The notes below the pieces were generated by a model that did no database searches, was not told the DNA's origin, and saw only the letters and a program-made list of their open reading frames with translations. A stretch of 64,000 nt of DNA, taken from contig NZ_ACCB01000015.1 in the NCBI RefSeq assembly GCF_000173735.1, positions 1 through 64,000 on the forward strand, read 5' to 3'. Each line of letters opens with the position of its first letter. Position 1 is the first letter of the stretch. This DNA is from Yersinia aldovae ATCC 35236. Lineage in GTDB: Bacteria > Pseudomonadota > Gammaproteobacteria > Enterobacterales > Enterobacteriaceae. Positions 54,009 to 63,909 of the stretch are shown piece by piece. A program made the position numbers and the translations under genes.

Positions 54009-54641
54009 TTAACGAGTGCCGTAAACGACGATCGTTTTACCGTGCGCGGAGATCAGGTTTTGATCTTCGAGCATTTTTAGTATCCGCCCCACAGTTTCGC
54101 GGGAGCAGCCAACTATTTGACCAATTTCCTGGCGGGTAATTTTAATCTGCATCCCATCTGGGTGGGTCATGGCATCAGGTTGTTTTGCCAGATTAAGCAG
54201 TGTTTGTGCAATGCGCCCCGTTACATCAAGGAAAGCGAGGTTACCCACTTTCTCAGACGTTATCTGTAAGCGATTCGCCATTTGTGAAGACAGGCGCATC
54301 AAGATATCTGGATTAACCTGAATCAATTGACGGAATTTTTTGTAAGAAATTTCAGCCACTTCACAGGCGGTTTTTGCTCTAACCCAGGCACTACGTTCTT
54401 GGCCTTCTTCAAATAATCCAAGCTCGCCGATGAAATCTCCCTGATTCAGATAGGAGAGAATCATCTCTTTACCTTCTTCATCTTTGATAAGCACCGCAAC
54501 GGAGCCTTTCACGATGTAGTAAAGCGTTTCGGCCTTTTCACCTTGGTGAATTAGCGTACTTTTCGATGGATATTTGTGGATATGGCAATGAGACAGGAAC
54601 CATTCGAGAGTCGGGTCTGTTTGTGGCTTGCCGAGAACCAT
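54009..54641 (-). CDS. crp: Global regulator CRP (cAMP receptor protein)
   Basis: A 210-residue protein, the length and near-exact sequence of E. coli Crp. The cNMP-binding roll shows [22 protein letters not shown]; the dimer helix follows; the C-terminal helix-turn-helix is [25 protein letters not shown] activates catabolic operons with cAMP and controls many Yersinia virulence genes. It is divergent from yhfA across a 362-bp region. Confidence 0.98.
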   Translation of the reverse strand: MVLGKPQTDPTLEWFLSHCHIHKYPSKSTLIHQGEKAETLYYIVKGSVAVLIKDEEGKEMILSYLNQGDFIGELGLFEEGQERSAWVRAKTACEVAEISYKKFRQLIQVNPDILMRLSSQMANRLQITSEKVGNLAFLDVTGRIAQTLLNLAKQPDAMTHPDGMQIKITRQEIGQIVGCSRETVGRILKMLEDQNLISAHGKTIVVYGTR

Positions 54642-55003
54642 TCGCTGTTATCCTCTGTTGTTATCGCTGCCTAACTTAACAGGGCTCAGAGTTCCCTGTA
54701 CGGCGTGCTTATAAAATACACGTTCTTTATATCCGACAACTTAGAATCTATCGGGTATAGCATATTAATTTGCTCAACTGCCGAAAGGTATAGCCAAGAT
54801 ACGTACCGGATAGAAACCCTTCACTGAGTATTGGAAGCTACCCTATTTAATGCTAGAAGCATCACTTTCGACCCTGTTTGTAGCACAGGATGAGGCCAGT
54901 GTCTTGTGTTGTATCGCTTCAGCATGATGAACATCGGGTTACATTGCCAGTTTATAAATGAAAGGGTAGTCTGAAGCGGAAAATTTAACCGGGAGTATGC
55001 GTT
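54642..55003. other. crp/yhfA divergent promoter region
   Basis: About 360 bp between divergent crp and yhfA that should hold both promoters. I found no perfect CRP site by eye and no small gene. Some dyads (e.g. around 54690-54740) are too weak to call. Confidence 0.4.
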
Positions 55004-55411
55004 ATGCAGGCACGAGTAAAGTGGGTTGAGGGGCTGACATTTTTAGGTGAATCCGCATCTGGTCATCAGGTTTTGATGGATGGGAATGCAGGTGACAAAG
55101 CGCCCAGCCCGATGGAAATGTTGTTAATGTCAGCAGGTGGTTGTAGCGCCATTGATGTGGTTTCTATTTTGCAAAAAGGGCGTAACGATGTGCGTGATTG
55201 TGAAGTGACATTAACCTCGCAACGTCGGGAAGAAACACCGCGCCTGTTTACGCAAATTAACCTGCATTTTATTGTCAGCGGCAAAGGCCTGACCGACAAA
55301 ATCGTTGAGCGTGCGGTTGAGCTGTCAGCCGAGAAGTATTGCTCGGTTTCCCTGATGCTGGGGAAGGCCGCAACCATTACCCACAGTTTTGAAATTCGTG
55401 ACATCGCGTAA
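55004..55411 (+). CDS. yhfA: OsmC-family protein YhfA
   Basis: A 135-residue OsmC-like protein (MQARVKWVEGLTFLGESASGHQV). The conserved GGCSAIDVVSILQKGR holds one Cys and the second Cys lies in SAEKYCSVSLML, the peroxidatic/resolving pair of this family. Peroxide reduction is family knowledge; the native role of YhfA is not settled. It lies next to crp as in E. coli. Confidence 0.93.
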   Translation: MQARVKWVEGLTFLGESASGHQVLMDGNAGDKAPSPMEMLLMSAGGCSAIDVVSILQKGRNDVRDCEVTLTSQRREETPRLFTQINLHFIVSGKGLTDKIVERAVELSAEKYCSVSLMLGKAATITHSFEIRDIA

Positions 55412-55419
55412 TTAAACCC

Positions 55420-55618
55420 TTCGCATTTGAAGTTGCAAGGGTTGTTAGCTGCACTCACTATTCGGCCCATCCCTGGGCCTCACCTCTTCGAGGCCGCTGC
55501 AAGCAGCGTTCACATCTGTTCCCGACAGATTTGTCACCCGAATCACTTGACTGTGTAAGCTCATCGGGATGAGTTCGCTTGCCGCCTACCTGCAGCCCCA
55601 ACTACTTTGGATTGGGAT
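55420..55618. repeat. ERIC-type repeat with ~70-bp internal insert
   Basis: The ERIC ends (CATTTGAAGTTGCAAGG, CTGCAGCCCCAACTACTTTGG) and centre (CACCCGAATCACTTGACTG...AAGCTCATCGGGAT) are interrupted by an insert at about 55457-55537. The insert is rich in small dyads (GGCCCATCCCTGGGCC, CTCTTCGAGG, GCTGCAAGCAGC). Confidence 0.85.
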
Positions 55619-55679
55619 CGCGTCAAATTATTTTTTCTTTCCAGCAATTGCTTTACTGCGGCTTCAAGGACGAAGGAGA

Positions 55680-56549
55680 TTAACCTATTTTTTTGCCTTC
55701 CAGTAGCTGCTGCACCAACGGCGCCATAATCAGCTCCATCGCCAGCCCCATCTTCCCGCCCGGCACGACCAATGTATTGATATTGGAGATAAATGAGCCT
55801 TGCAGCATCGCCAGCAAGTAAGGGAAATCGATTTGATCCAACCCACGAAAGTGAATAACAACAAAACTTTCATCCAGTGACGGAATGGCTTTGGCAGCAA
55901 AGGGGTTAGAGGTATCAACCGTCGGAACGCGTTGGAAGTTAATATGGGTGCGTGAGAACTGTGGCGTAATGTAGTTGATGTAATCATCCATCGACCGCAC
56001 CACCGAATCCATCACCGCCTCACGGGAATGGCCGCGCTCACCGGTATCGCGCACCAGTTTTTGAATCCACTCCAAATTGACTATCGGTACCACGCCAACC
56101 AATAAATCAACGTGCTTTGCGACATCATGATGTTCAGTGACAACACCGCCATGCAGCCCTTCGTAAAACAAAACATCGGTGGGCTGCGGCAGTGCCTCCC
56201 ACGGGGTAAACGTGCCGGGGATTTGGTTGTAAGGCACGGCTTCATCATAGGTATGGAGATATTTACGCGAGCGCCCGGTGCCGCTTTTGCCGTACTCCTC
56301 CACACTTTGCTCCAACTGACCAAAGTCATTAGCTTCCGGGCCAAAATAGCTGATATGCCGGCCTTGATCCCGCGCCTTACGGATTGCGGCATCCATCTCC
56401 GGACGGGTATAGCGATGGAAACTGTCCCCTTCAATCTGCGCCGCACTGATGTTTAACTGCTGAAAAATTTTGCGAAACGCCAGGCTGGTGGTGGTTGTCC
56501 CTGCGCCACTGGAGCCTGTAACGGCGATAACCGGATGTTTAGTTGACAT
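55680..56549 (-). CDS. prkB: PrkB, phosphoribulokinase-like protein
   Basis: A 289-residue P-loop kinase of the phosphoribulokinase/uridine kinase superfamily. Walker A is VTGSSGAGTTTTSLAF near residues 11-26; EGDSFHRYTRPEMD, FYEGLHGG and DLLVGVVPIVNLEW follow. It has no Calvin-cycle context and its true substrate in enterobacteria is not known. I chose the ATG at 56549 (family start MSTKHPVIAVTGSSG) over one 11 codons upstream. Confidence 0.93.
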   Translation of the reverse strand: MSTKHPVIAVTGSSGAGTTTTSLAFRKIFQQLNISAAQIEGDSFHRYTRPEMDAAIRKARDQGRHISYFGPEANDFGQLEQSVEEYGKSGTGRSRKYLHTYDEAVPYNQIPGTFTPWEALPQPTDVLFYEGLHGGVVTEHHDVAKHVDLLVGVVPIVNLEWIQKLVRDTGERGHSREAVMDSVVRSMDDYINYITPQFSRTHINFQRVPTVDTSNPFAAKAIPSLDESFVVIHFRGLDQIDFPYLLAMLQGSFISNINTLVVPGGKMGLAMELIMAPLVQQLLEGKKIG

Positions 56550-56703
56550 AGTAGCTGTAACTCCGTGGGGTAAGATCCTCAAGGGCCGGCGGTTGCCATT
56601 GGCGTTTTTTTTGTCGCGAATGATTATTTTTAGGGCAAAGCGGCGGGCTTGTCATCTTGTTTCATTGTGGTTTTTATCGAATCAAGTAATGAAAAGACAC
56701 AAA

Positions 56704-56940
56704 TTACTGCTGCTCTTCAGCTCCGGCACGGAACGAACCCCGTGACATGATATTGATAGTTTCATGCAATTCTGACCACACTAATACCGCCTCGCCGCTG
56801 ACTAACTGACGGCGCACATCGTCAACTTTTTGCGCCAGAGAGCGTTCATGTTCGCCGTAATCGGTGCCTTCACGTAACACGAATGCTTCGAGCAAATTAT
56901 CCAAGGTTTCACTGTCGACTTGCTGCCAGGGCACTATCAT
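56704..56940 (-). CDS. Small conserved protein YheU
   Basis: A 78-residue YheU-family protein ([20 protein letters not shown] ... [13 protein letters not shown] ... [19 protein letters not shown]). Function unknown. The ATG at 56940 overlaps the stop of yheT by one base (TAATG), so it is translationally coupled. It is conserved upstream of prkB. Confidence 0.88.
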   Translation of the reverse strand: MIVPWQQVDSETLDNLLEAFVLREGTDYGEHERSLAQKVDDVRRQLVSGEAVLVWSELHETINIMSRGSFRAGAEEQQ

Positions 56941-57935
56941 TACTGTTGCTCCAAATAGGGGGAAAGCCAGGCTGGGATGCGTTGTTCCAACCACATTTGT
57001 GGATGTTTTAGCGAGCCGCCGACAAAACCAACGTGGCCGCCGTGCTCGGTGAGTTGGTAATCAATATTGTCCGGTAACTCACTGAGATCCGGGATGATTT
57101 CAGTGGTCATAAATGGATCATCTTTAGCATGAATGATCAGCAGCGGAGTCCGAATTTGTGGTAATAACGGCAGTGCGCTGCAACGGCGATAGTAATCTAC
57201 CGCATCATTGAAGCCATGTATTTTAGCAGTTATTACATCATCAAAATCTCTGATTCGCCGTAGTCTTTTTATCTGCAATAGTTCCAGCGGCAGGCTACCG
57301 GGGTAATGTAATAACTTGCGGGTGGCATTTTGTTTTAACTGGCTTAACAGATAGTGCTGATAAACGCGTGAGAAACCTTGTTCCATACGAATAGCACAAG
57401 GCTCAAGCATCAACGGGGCTGATACCACTACGGCAGCCTGTAACAGGCTATCTTGCCCTTGTTCAGCTAAATAAAAGGCCAGCATATTGCCGCCCAAAGA
57501 CACTCCCACCGCAGCGGTAGGCACCTGTCCATAGGTTTGCCGCAACCAACGTAGAAAGAAACGTGCATCTTCAGTTTCACCCGAATGATAAATACGCGAC
57601 TTACGATTCGGCTCACCACTGCAACCACGAAAATGCATCACCACCCCCAGCCAGCCCCTGGCTTGCCATGCATGCAGTAACCCGTGAGCATAAGGGCTGT
57701 AAAAATTCCCTTCTAATCCGTGGAATAGCACCACCCTGGGTTTATGCCGTGCCAACTCAGGATTTTCGCTCCAGGCCAGATCGACAAAATCGCCGTCGGG
57801 CAATTCCAGCCGCTGCCAGAAGGGTTGCAATTGCACTCGCCGCCGAACCAGCCGTGGCAGCAGTGTTTGCAGATGTGGATTACTGGCACCGGTCAATGGG
57901 CGAAATATTTCATGCATATGATGAATGGAAATCAT
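56940..57935 (-). CDS. Alpha/beta hydrolase YheT
   Basis: A 331-residue hydrolase of the YheT/EMB8 group. The nucleophile elbow is [11 protein letters not shown], the Asp is in [11 protein letters not shown] and the His in [22 protein letters not shown] holds the oxyanion region. Its substrate is not established (esterase/lipase-like). It is divergent from a LysE-type exporter gene and coupled to yheU. A second ATG six codons in is possible. Confidence 0.9.
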   Translation of the reverse strand: MISIHHMHEIFRPLTGASNPHLQTLLPRLVRRRVQLQPFWQRLELPDGDFVDLAWSENPELARHKPRVVLFHGLEGNFYSPYAHGLLHAWQARGWLGVVMHFRGCSGEPNRKSRIYHSGETEDARFFLRWLRQTYGQVPTAAVGVSLGGNMLAFYLAEQGQDSLLQAAVVVSAPLMLEPCAIRMEQGFSRVYQHYLLSQLKQNATRKLLHYPGSLPLELLQIKRLRRIRDFDDVITAKIHGFNDAVDYYRRCSALPLLPQIRTPLLIIHAKDDPFMTTEIIPDLSELPDNIDYQLTEHGGHVGFVGGSLKHPQMWLEQRIPAWLSPYLEQQ

Positions 57936-58018
57936 GTTGTGGCTCTTGTGTGATCAATAACACACTGTTAGCTTCATGGGTATATCGCGCATCATTTTGG
58001 GTGAGAGGCACCCGTCTC

Positions 58019-58621
58019 ATGGAACTGAGTTTATTTCTTTCAATGGTAGGTTTTCTCTGGGTTGCCGCTATTACCCCTGGCCCGAACAATATGCTACTCA
58101 CCTCTGCTGGGGCTAATTTTGGCTTTATGCGCTCTATCTGGCTGATGCTTGGCATTATGTTAGGTATGCAGAGTATGTTGCTGCTGGTGGCCTTTGGTGT
58201 GGGTGGCCTGATTCTTATCTATCCGTCGCTCCATTTGGCTCTGAAGGTGCTGGGTAGCCTGTATTTGCTGTGGCTGGCGTGGAAAATTGCCACTTCTGCC
58301 TATGAAAAGCTGGAAACCAACGTCGTACCACCTAAACCGCTACGTTTATATCAGGGCTGGTTATTGCAATTCCTTAACCCCAAAGCCTGGCTGATGGGAT
58401 TAGGTTCGGTGGCCAGTTTCAGTATGGCGGGGGCGGCTTACAATCACTCCATTGTCATGATAAGCCTTGGTATGTTTATGGTGAATCTGGTGGCCGGTAT
58501 TATTTGGCTGGGTTTTGGTACTTTGATTGGCCGTTTGCTACGCAGTCGTCGCGCCTGGTTTACCTTTAATATCGCGATGGGCTTGCTGACGGCAGCCTGT
58601 GTGTTGCTGATTTGGCATTAA
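58019..58621 (+). CDS. LysE/RhtB-family amino-acid exporter
   Basis: A 200-residue membrane protein with about five or six helices, typical of LysE/RhtB exporters. It carries the N-terminal TPGPNNMLLTSAGANFG motif of this family and NPKAWLMGLG in the middle. The substrate is not deducible; cysteine/O-acetylserine, threonine or homoserine are possible. The long open frame extends upstream inside yheT on the opposite strand, but the ATG at 58019 starts at the conserved LSLFLSMVGFLWVAAITPGPN. It is not part of the E. coli yheT-yheS block, so it is an accessory insertion. Confidence 0.87.
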   Translation: MELSLFLSMVGFLWVAAITPGPNNMLLTSAGANFGFMRSIWLMLGIMLGMQSMLLLVAFGVGGLILIYPSLHLALKVLGSLYLLWLAWKIATSAYEKLETNVVPPKPLRLYQGWLLQFLNPKAWLMGLGSVASFSMAGAAYNHSIVMISLGMFMVNLVAGIIWLGFGTLIGRLLRSRRAWFTFNIAMGLLTAACVLLIWH

Positions 58622-58624
58622 TGA

Positions 58625-58820
58625 TACTCGTCATACTTCAAACTGCATGTGCGTTGGCTGCTTTCATTACCCGGCCCATTGATGGGCCTCGCCTCTTCGA
58701 GGCCGCTGCAAACAGCGTTCAAATCGGTTCCCGACCGATTTGTCACCCCCAGTCACTTACTTGAGTAAGCTCCTGGGGACTTACTCAGTTGCCGCCTTCC
58801 TGCAACTCGAATTATTTAGA
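58625..58820. repeat. ERIC-type repeat with ~70-bp internal insert
   Basis: It contains CGTCATACTTCAAACTGCATGTGCGTTGGCTGC, CCCCAGTCACTTACTT, AGTAAGCTCCTGGGGA and TTGCCGCCTTCCTGCAACTC (given as position blocks), an almost canonical ERIC. About 70 bp with dyads GGCCCATTGATGGGCC, CCTCTTCGAGG and AATCGGTTCCCGACCGATT are inserted in the left arm. Confidence 0.9.
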
Positions 58821-58842
58821 GTATTAACCGTGGAGCTAATTG

Positions 58843-59625
58843 ATGGCTTATAACTATTTTCATGTCGATGCGTTTATTGGCGAAGGTCTGTCCGGTAATC
58901 CTTCCGGGGTCTATTTGCTGAAAAAACCGCTCTTGGCTGAGCAAATGCAACGTATCGCCGCTGAGATTAATTTGCCGGAAACCAGCTTTGTCTGGGATGA
59001 GGGGGATAAGTCAGCGATCCGCTGGTTTACACCAGATCGTGAAGTGGATTTATGTGGTCACGGTACTTTGGCGGCAGCCCATGTGATTTTCAGTATGGTT
59101 AACCCCGGTTTGCATGATATTCGCTTCCGATCCGCCAGTGGCGATTTGTATGTAAAACGTGATGCGGAAAACTTTGGCCGCTTATCATTGGATTTCCCCT
59201 CTTTGCCACCGCAACAAATTGCGATTGATGCACAGCTCCAAGCCTTGATTGGCGTGAATATCCAGCAAGTATGGCAGGCTAAAGCCTTGCTGGTGGTGCT
59301 GGAGAGTGAGCAGCAGGTGCAGCAGTTACAGCCGGATATCGCCGCGCTAATTGCCTATACTGGCTGTGGTGTGATTATCACGGCACCCGGCGATGTGGTG
59401 GATTTTGTCTCCCGTTACTTCACACTCGGCAGTAATGAAGACCCGGTGACGGGTTCTACTCATTGCAGCCTGATGCCCTATTGGGTGGCGCGGCTGGGCA
59501 GAGTCTCACTCCATGCCCGGCAGCTATCAGCACGCGGTGGCGAGTTATTCTGCACTTTAGCCGGTGATCGCACCTTAATCGCCGGTGATGCTCGCATTTT
59601 CATGAAAGGCCAAATAGACTTATAA
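58843..59625 (+). CDS. PhzF-like isomerase/epimerase
   Basis: A 260-residue PhzF/DapF-fold protein. The N-terminal YNYFHVDAFIGEGLSGNPSGV, the catalytic Glu in INLPETSFVWDE, DLCGHGTLAAAHVIF and GSNEDPVTGSTHCSL are the family hallmarks. The true reaction (isomerisation of a small molecule) is unknown. I chose the ATG at 58843 over a TTG one codon before it. It is preceded by an ERIC element and followed by a terminator. Confidence 0.88.
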   Translation: MAYNYFHVDAFIGEGLSGNPSGVYLLKKPLLAEQMQRIAAEINLPETSFVWDEGDKSAIRWFTPDREVDLCGHGTLAAAHVIFSMVNPGLHDIRFRSASGDLYVKRDAENFGRLSLDFPSLPPQQIAIDAQLQALIGVNIQQVWQAKALLVVLESEQQVQQLQPDIAALIAYTGCGVIITAPGDVVDFVSRYFTLGSNEDPVTGSTHCSLMPYWVARLGRVSLHARQLSARGGELFCTLAGDRTLIAGDARIFMKGQIDL

Positions 59626-59663
59626 GTTAGCGTTGTGGCTAACGCCTTCAGATGCTAATTATC

Positions 59664-59702
59664 ACCAAAAGGAATAAAACGTATTTTTTTATTCCTTTTT
59701 AG
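59664..59702. terminator. Terminator after the PhzF-like gene
   Basis: AAAAGGAATAAAA and TTTTTTTATTCCTTTTT pair around CGTAT, an A/T-flanked hairpin suited to stop transcription of the PhzF-like gene and possibly the facing glycosyltransferase. Confidence 0.85.
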
Positions 59703-59802
59703 CCAGTACTAAGCCCAATACTGAATTTATCGTTCGCCGCAGGGTGACGCGGCTTTCTGAGATAATCGTGTACCAATACAGGCTATCTACTGTAGCGGCG
59801 CA

Positions 59803-60846
59803 TTATGTACAAAGCGACGATCCTTGGGGATAAACCGTTGTTCCGGCCTTCGTGGATTCAGGCGCTGATGGTGGGTTGGCCAACAACGCGCGGGCTGCTG
59901 TTTCGACAGCATTCACCGGGATGTCTTCAACTTGTGGCCCCGCGTGTAACAAGACATGGCGTACCAATGGGTACCAGCGCAGGTATTTCTCTGGCCGGGA
60001 TTCAAACAGTGCGACCACCGGTATTTGCAGCGCTGAACTGATATGTATTGGTGAACTATCGGCGGAGATAACCAAATCTAGCAGACTCATAGCTGCCACG
60101 AATTCATTAACGCAGGAGGTGAGTAAGCAGCGGCCATTAAAACCCGCCAGTTGTTGTGCGCTGGGTGGGTCTGTCGGGTCATATAAAATCACCATTTCGG
60201 CCTGATCACTGAGCTTTTGCGCCAGTTGTTGCCACTTTTCATAGCACCAACGCCGTTCGGGGGATTTATTGGAAATGAATAAGCCAATGCGTGGCCGGTT
60301 TTGTTTGCCCAATTCCGCCCGCCATTTCGCCTGCAATTGCGTGTCAGGGTAAATGTGTAGTTTCACGGCCTCAATATCGACTTTCCCCAACTCTGGTATC
60401 AGCGCAAAGCCCGAGAGTGCCTCGTGGCGTATTGGCCGGTTGGCAACATGGCTTGGGTTGCGATCGTCGAATTCGCTTTCCGCAGTATGCCAGCGGCAAT
60501 CCACCACATTAAGCTGTCTGGCAAATTGAATGCTATTCTTGCTGATACCACCGTTAGGAATTAGCAGCAGATCAAAACGTAGTCGCCGCAAGCGCCGAAT
60601 GAGCGCCAGACGATGTAACAGCGCCGTCAGTCTGCCTGACTGTTGGTTCCGCTCACATTGTTTGCTGTACACATAGGTGTGAACAGCGCTGACCGCAGGG
60701 TTATGGGCCAGCACTGCCTGATTGTATTTATTAGCTAATACGTGAATCTCTGCTGATGGCCAACGTTGCTTTAGTGCATGTAATAACCCTGTGGTACAGA
60801 CCATATCGCCAAGGAAATCAATCCGGATCACCAAAATGCGCTGCAT
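59803..60846 (-). CDS. Glycosyltransferase family 9 (heptosyltransferase-like)
   Basis: A 347-residue ADP-heptose:LPS heptosyltransferase-like protein. It opens with MQRILVIRIDFLGDMVCTTGLLHALKQRWP (GD loop) and has the C-terminal nucleotide-sugar site LVISADSSPIHISSALQIPVVALFES. It could add heptose to the lipopolysaccharide core. It lies beside a GT2 enzyme, away from the main waa cluster, so the acceptor is inferred only from family. Confidence 0.82.
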   Translation of the reverse strand: MQRILVIRIDFLGDMVCTTGLLHALKQRWPSAEIHVLANKYNQAVLAHNPAVSAVHTYVYSKQCERNQQSGRLTALLHRLALIRRLRRLRFDLLLIPNGGISKNSIQFARQLNVVDCRWHTAESEFDDRNPSHVANRPIRHEALSGFALIPELGKVDIEAVKLHIYPDTQLQAKWRAELGKQNRPRIGLFISNKSPERRWCYEKWQQLAQKLSDQAEMVILYDPTDPPSAQQLAGFNGRCLLTSCVNEFVAAMSLLDLVISADSSPIHISSALQIPVVALFESRPEKYLRWYPLVRHVLLHAGPQVEDIPVNAVETAARALLANPPSAPESTKAGTTVYPQGSSLCT

Positions 60847-60942
60847 TTATGCTTATTCCTACGAAAATTCTTATTGCCTTATTAGACATTAAAATCTTCT
60901 AAGCATTCACTGGAGTAAGTATAAATTTACCATCCATTTCTT

Positions 60943-61929
60943 TCACTTATGATTTTGTTGCGCTAAACGTGCCAAAATCACGGAACAACGTAATGCCCGC
61001 CAAAACTCATGGATATTACCCGCCCCCTGAAACAGAGCCGAGGGTAAACTGAGTTCTCGAAACTTAATGGCTAGTGCCGTGCGCTCTGGCGAAGGGGGTA
61101 ATCTCTTACGCATTAGTCCTAAAAAATGGCCGCTCTCTTGATTAGCATGACGTAGCAATGCACGGCGCAATGGTGGCTCCTGCGTGGCTGAGAGGCTAAC
61201 TAACGCTTTAATAATATGGAGATAGCTATTGGCGCGGGCTAATAAGGCTTGGGTTGATGGCGAGTGGGTGATTGATTGTGGGTTAGTACGATAGCCATAG
61301 AATGGGGTATCACAGAAACCGATACGTTGGGTGACCAGAGCCAGATGGGTAGTCCACAGAATATCTTCATGTAGCATTCCGGGGATGAATGCCAACTGGT
61401 AGGTGTTGATCAGTTCGCGGCGAATTAATTGCAACCATGCGTAATGTGGCCACTCATTATGCTCAACACTACGGATAATCCATTGCTGACCGCTAAGTAT
61501 CTCGCCCCACGATTGTTTACGCAACAACGGGCGCTCAGGGGGTAAATCGGGGTTAGTGGTAAATGTAAAACCATTACCTATTAGTAAATCCAATTGCTGC
61601 TGATTGGCCTGTTGCAACCAGGTTGATAAGGTATGTGGAGCCAGCCAGTCGTCACCGTCAGCAAATGCAATCCAGCGTGCGGTGGCCCGGCGTATACCCG
61701 CATTACGGGCAGCGGAAAGCCCTTGATTGGGTTGATTAATGATGACCAGCCGCGAGTCACGACGGGCCGCGTCTTCTAAAACCGCCAGACTGTGATCGGT
61801 CGAACCATCATTGACGGCGATAATCTCCAACGACACCCCCGTCTGTTCGTACAATGAATCAAATAACGGTGCGAGGTAAGTGCCGCAATTAAATACCGGC
61901 ACTACCACGCTAATATCCTTATTACACAT
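60943..61929 (-). CDS. Glycosyltransferase family 2
   Basis: A 328-residue GT-A glycosyltransferase. VVVPVFNCGTYLAPLFDSL and IIAVNDGSTDHSL are the nucleotide-sugar binding start, and IAFADGDDWL is the DxD-type metal site. Similarity in layout to WaaH/YibD-type enzymes suggests a sugar added to the LPS inner core or another surface glycan. It is upstream of the GT9 gene (96-bp gap) and likely co-expressed. Confidence 0.8.
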   Translation of the reverse strand: MCNKDISVVVPVFNCGTYLAPLFDSLYEQTGVSLEIIAVNDGSTDHSLAVLEDAARRDSRLVIINQPNQGLSAARNAGIRRATARWIAFADGDDWLAPHTLSTWLQQANQQQLDLLIGNGFTFTTNPDLPPERPLLRKQSWGEILSGQQWIIRSVEHNEWPHYAWLQLIRRELINTYQLAFIPGMLHEDILWTTHLALVTQRIGFCDTPFYGYRTNPQSITHSPSTQALLARANSYLHIIKALVSLSATQEPPLRRALLRHANQESGHFLGLMRKRLPPSPERTALAIKFRELSLPSALFQGAGNIHEFWRALRCSVILARLAQQNHK

Positions 61930-61970
61930 GACCTTATTATCCTTAATAAAGGTATTTTCTAAACAATGGA

Positions 61971-63887
61971 TTACCCCGCTTCAAATATCTTGGTGAGATT
62001 CTCCAACTGCTCTTGGGCATCCAACCACTGCATTTCAGTCTCTTCCAACCTGGATTTCACTTGCGTCTGCTGCTGTAAACAGTGGGTTAAATCTGCCTTG
62101 CGAGCAATATCATACAGGGCAGAATCAGCCAGTTGCTCTTCGATAGCGGCCAGTTCGGCGCCGAGCTTATCCATCTGCTTTTCCAGCGTCATAACCTGCT
62201 TACGCAGTGGTTGTGTCTGGGTTCGGAACTCGGCATCGCGGCGTTTTTGATCTTTGCGCTGCTGGGCACTGTTGCCTGACAACTCTTTTGCCGGATTGTC
62301 CTGCTGGCTTTGCTGGCGCTGCGCGTCCACCAAAAACTGCTGATAATCTTCCAGATCGCCGTCGAACTGTTCGACTTTGCCATCATGCACCAGATAGAGG
62401 TCATCGGTGGTAGAACGCAATAAATGACGATCATGTGAAACCACCACCAATGCGCCTTCAAAATCAATTAAGGCTTCGGTCAGTGCCTGGCGCATATCCA
62501 GATCAAGGTGGTTGGTTGGCTCATCAAGCAGCAACAGGTTAGGGCGCTGCCAGATAATCAGTGCTAGCACCAGGCGCGCTTTTTCACCGCCGGAGAAGCG
62601 GGCGGTAGGGTCGGTCACCTGATCGCCCTGAAAACCGTAACCGCCCAGGTAGTCACGCAGTTGTTGCTCTGACTCCTTCGGTGCCAGACGGCTCATATGC
62701 TGTAGTGGCGATTCATCAGCTCTTAAGAATTCAAGCTGATGCTGGGCGAAGTAACCCAGTTTAATCCCTTTGGACAAACCAATTTCGCCGCTTTGTGGCT
62801 CTAATGTACCAGCCAACAGCTTGATAAGTGTGGATTTACCTGCGCCGTTACGCCCTAACAGGCCGATGCGCGAACCGGGTACCAGATTGAGTTTAATGGA
62901 CTGCAAGATAGTGCGATCGCCGTAACCGGCGCTCACTTTCTCCATGCGCAGCAGGGGGTCAGGCAGGCTTTCCGGTGTGCGGAAGCTGAAGTGGAATGGA
63001 TTATCCACATGGGCAGGGGCAATCAGTTCCATCCGTTCCAGCATTTTGATGCGGCTCTGGGCCTGTTTAGCTTTGGTTGCTTGCGCGCGGAAACGATCAA
63101 TATAGCTTTGCAGATGCGCGACTTTCTCTTGTTGATGCTGATACATTGATTGTTGCTGTGACAGCTTGGTGGCGCGCTGACGTTCGAAGGATGAATAGTT
63201 ACCGGTATATTCATTCAGCGTCTGCTGTTCAATATGCAGAATCTTATCAATAATAGGATCAAGGAAATCGCGGTCATGAGAAATTAATACTAACGTGCCA
63301 GAATAGCTTTTCAGCCATTTCTCCAGCCAGATTACCGCGTCCAAATCCAAGTGGTTGGTCGGTTCATCCAGCAGCAGCAAATCAGAGCGGCACACCAGCG
63401 CTTGGGCCAGATTAAGGCGCATCCGCCAGCCACCGGAGAAGGAGCGCACCGGCTGTTGCAATTGATCTTGAGAAAATCCCAGCCCGTGAAGCAAACTGGC
63501 GGCACGGGAATGAATGGTCCAGGCGTGGATGGCATCCAGCTTACCGTGTACGGTTGCGATGGCATGACCATCATTTTTTTCATTGGCGGCCTGTAGTTCA
63601 GCCTCTAACTGGCGATATTCGCGATCTCCGTCGATAACATACTCTATCGCCGGAATATCCAGGGCCGGGGTTTCCTGATTAACCCAAGCCAATGCCCAGT
63701 TACTGGGGAAAGTGGCATTACCGCCATCGGCGCTCAGTTCGCCTTTGAGCAACGCCAGCAGAGTGGATTTACCACAACCGTTTTTGCCGACCAGCCCGAC
63801 CTTTTGACCGGGGTTAATCGTGGCTGTCGCGTTGTCCAGCAAGACACGGGTACCACGTCGAATTTGAAGTGAAGAAAAAACAATCAT
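61971..63887 (-). CDS. yheS: ABC-F family ATPase YheS
   Basis: A 638-residue soluble ABC-F protein with two ATP-binding cassettes and no membrane domain. First cassette: GLVGKNGCGKSTLLALL, signature RSFSGGWRMRLNLAQAL, LLLLDEPTNHLD. Second: GLLGRNGAGKSTLIKLL, signature RFSGGEKARLVLAL, LLLLDEPTNHLD. A Lys/Arg/Gln-rich linker separates them. ABC-F proteins act on the ribosome; YheS aids translation of difficult nascent chains. Start and length match E. coli. Confidence 0.96.
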   Translation of the reverse strand: MIVFSSLQIRRGTRVLLDNATATINPGQKVGLVGKNGCGKSTLLALLKGELSADGGNATFPSNWALAWVNQETPALDIPAIEYVIDGDREYRQLEAELQAANEKNDGHAIATVHGKLDAIHAWTIHSRAASLLHGLGFSQDQLQQPVRSFSGGWRMRLNLAQALVCRSDLLLLDEPTNHLDLDAVIWLEKWLKSYSGTLVLISHDRDFLDPIIDKILHIEQQTLNEYTGNYSSFERQRATKLSQQQSMYQHQQEKVAHLQSYIDRFRAQATKAKQAQSRIKMLERMELIAPAHVDNPFHFSFRTPESLPDPLLRMEKVSAGYGDRTILQSIKLNLVPGSRIGLLGRNGAGKSTLIKLLAGTLEPQSGEIGLSKGIKLGYFAQHQLEFLRADESPLQHMSRLAPKESEQQLRDYLGGYGFQGDQVTDPTARFSGGEKARLVLALIIWQRPNLLLLDEPTNHLDLDMRQALTEALIDFEGALVVVSHDRHLLRSTTDDLYLVHDGKVEQFDGDLEDYQQFLVDAQRQQSQQDNPAKELSGNSAQQRKDQKRRDAEFRTQTQPLRKQVMTLEKQMDKLGAELAAIEEQLADSALYDIARKADLTHCLQQQTQVKSRLEETEMQWLDAQEQLENLTKIFEAG

Positions 63888-63909
63888 AGAGTGCCGTATG
63901 TTTAGAGTT

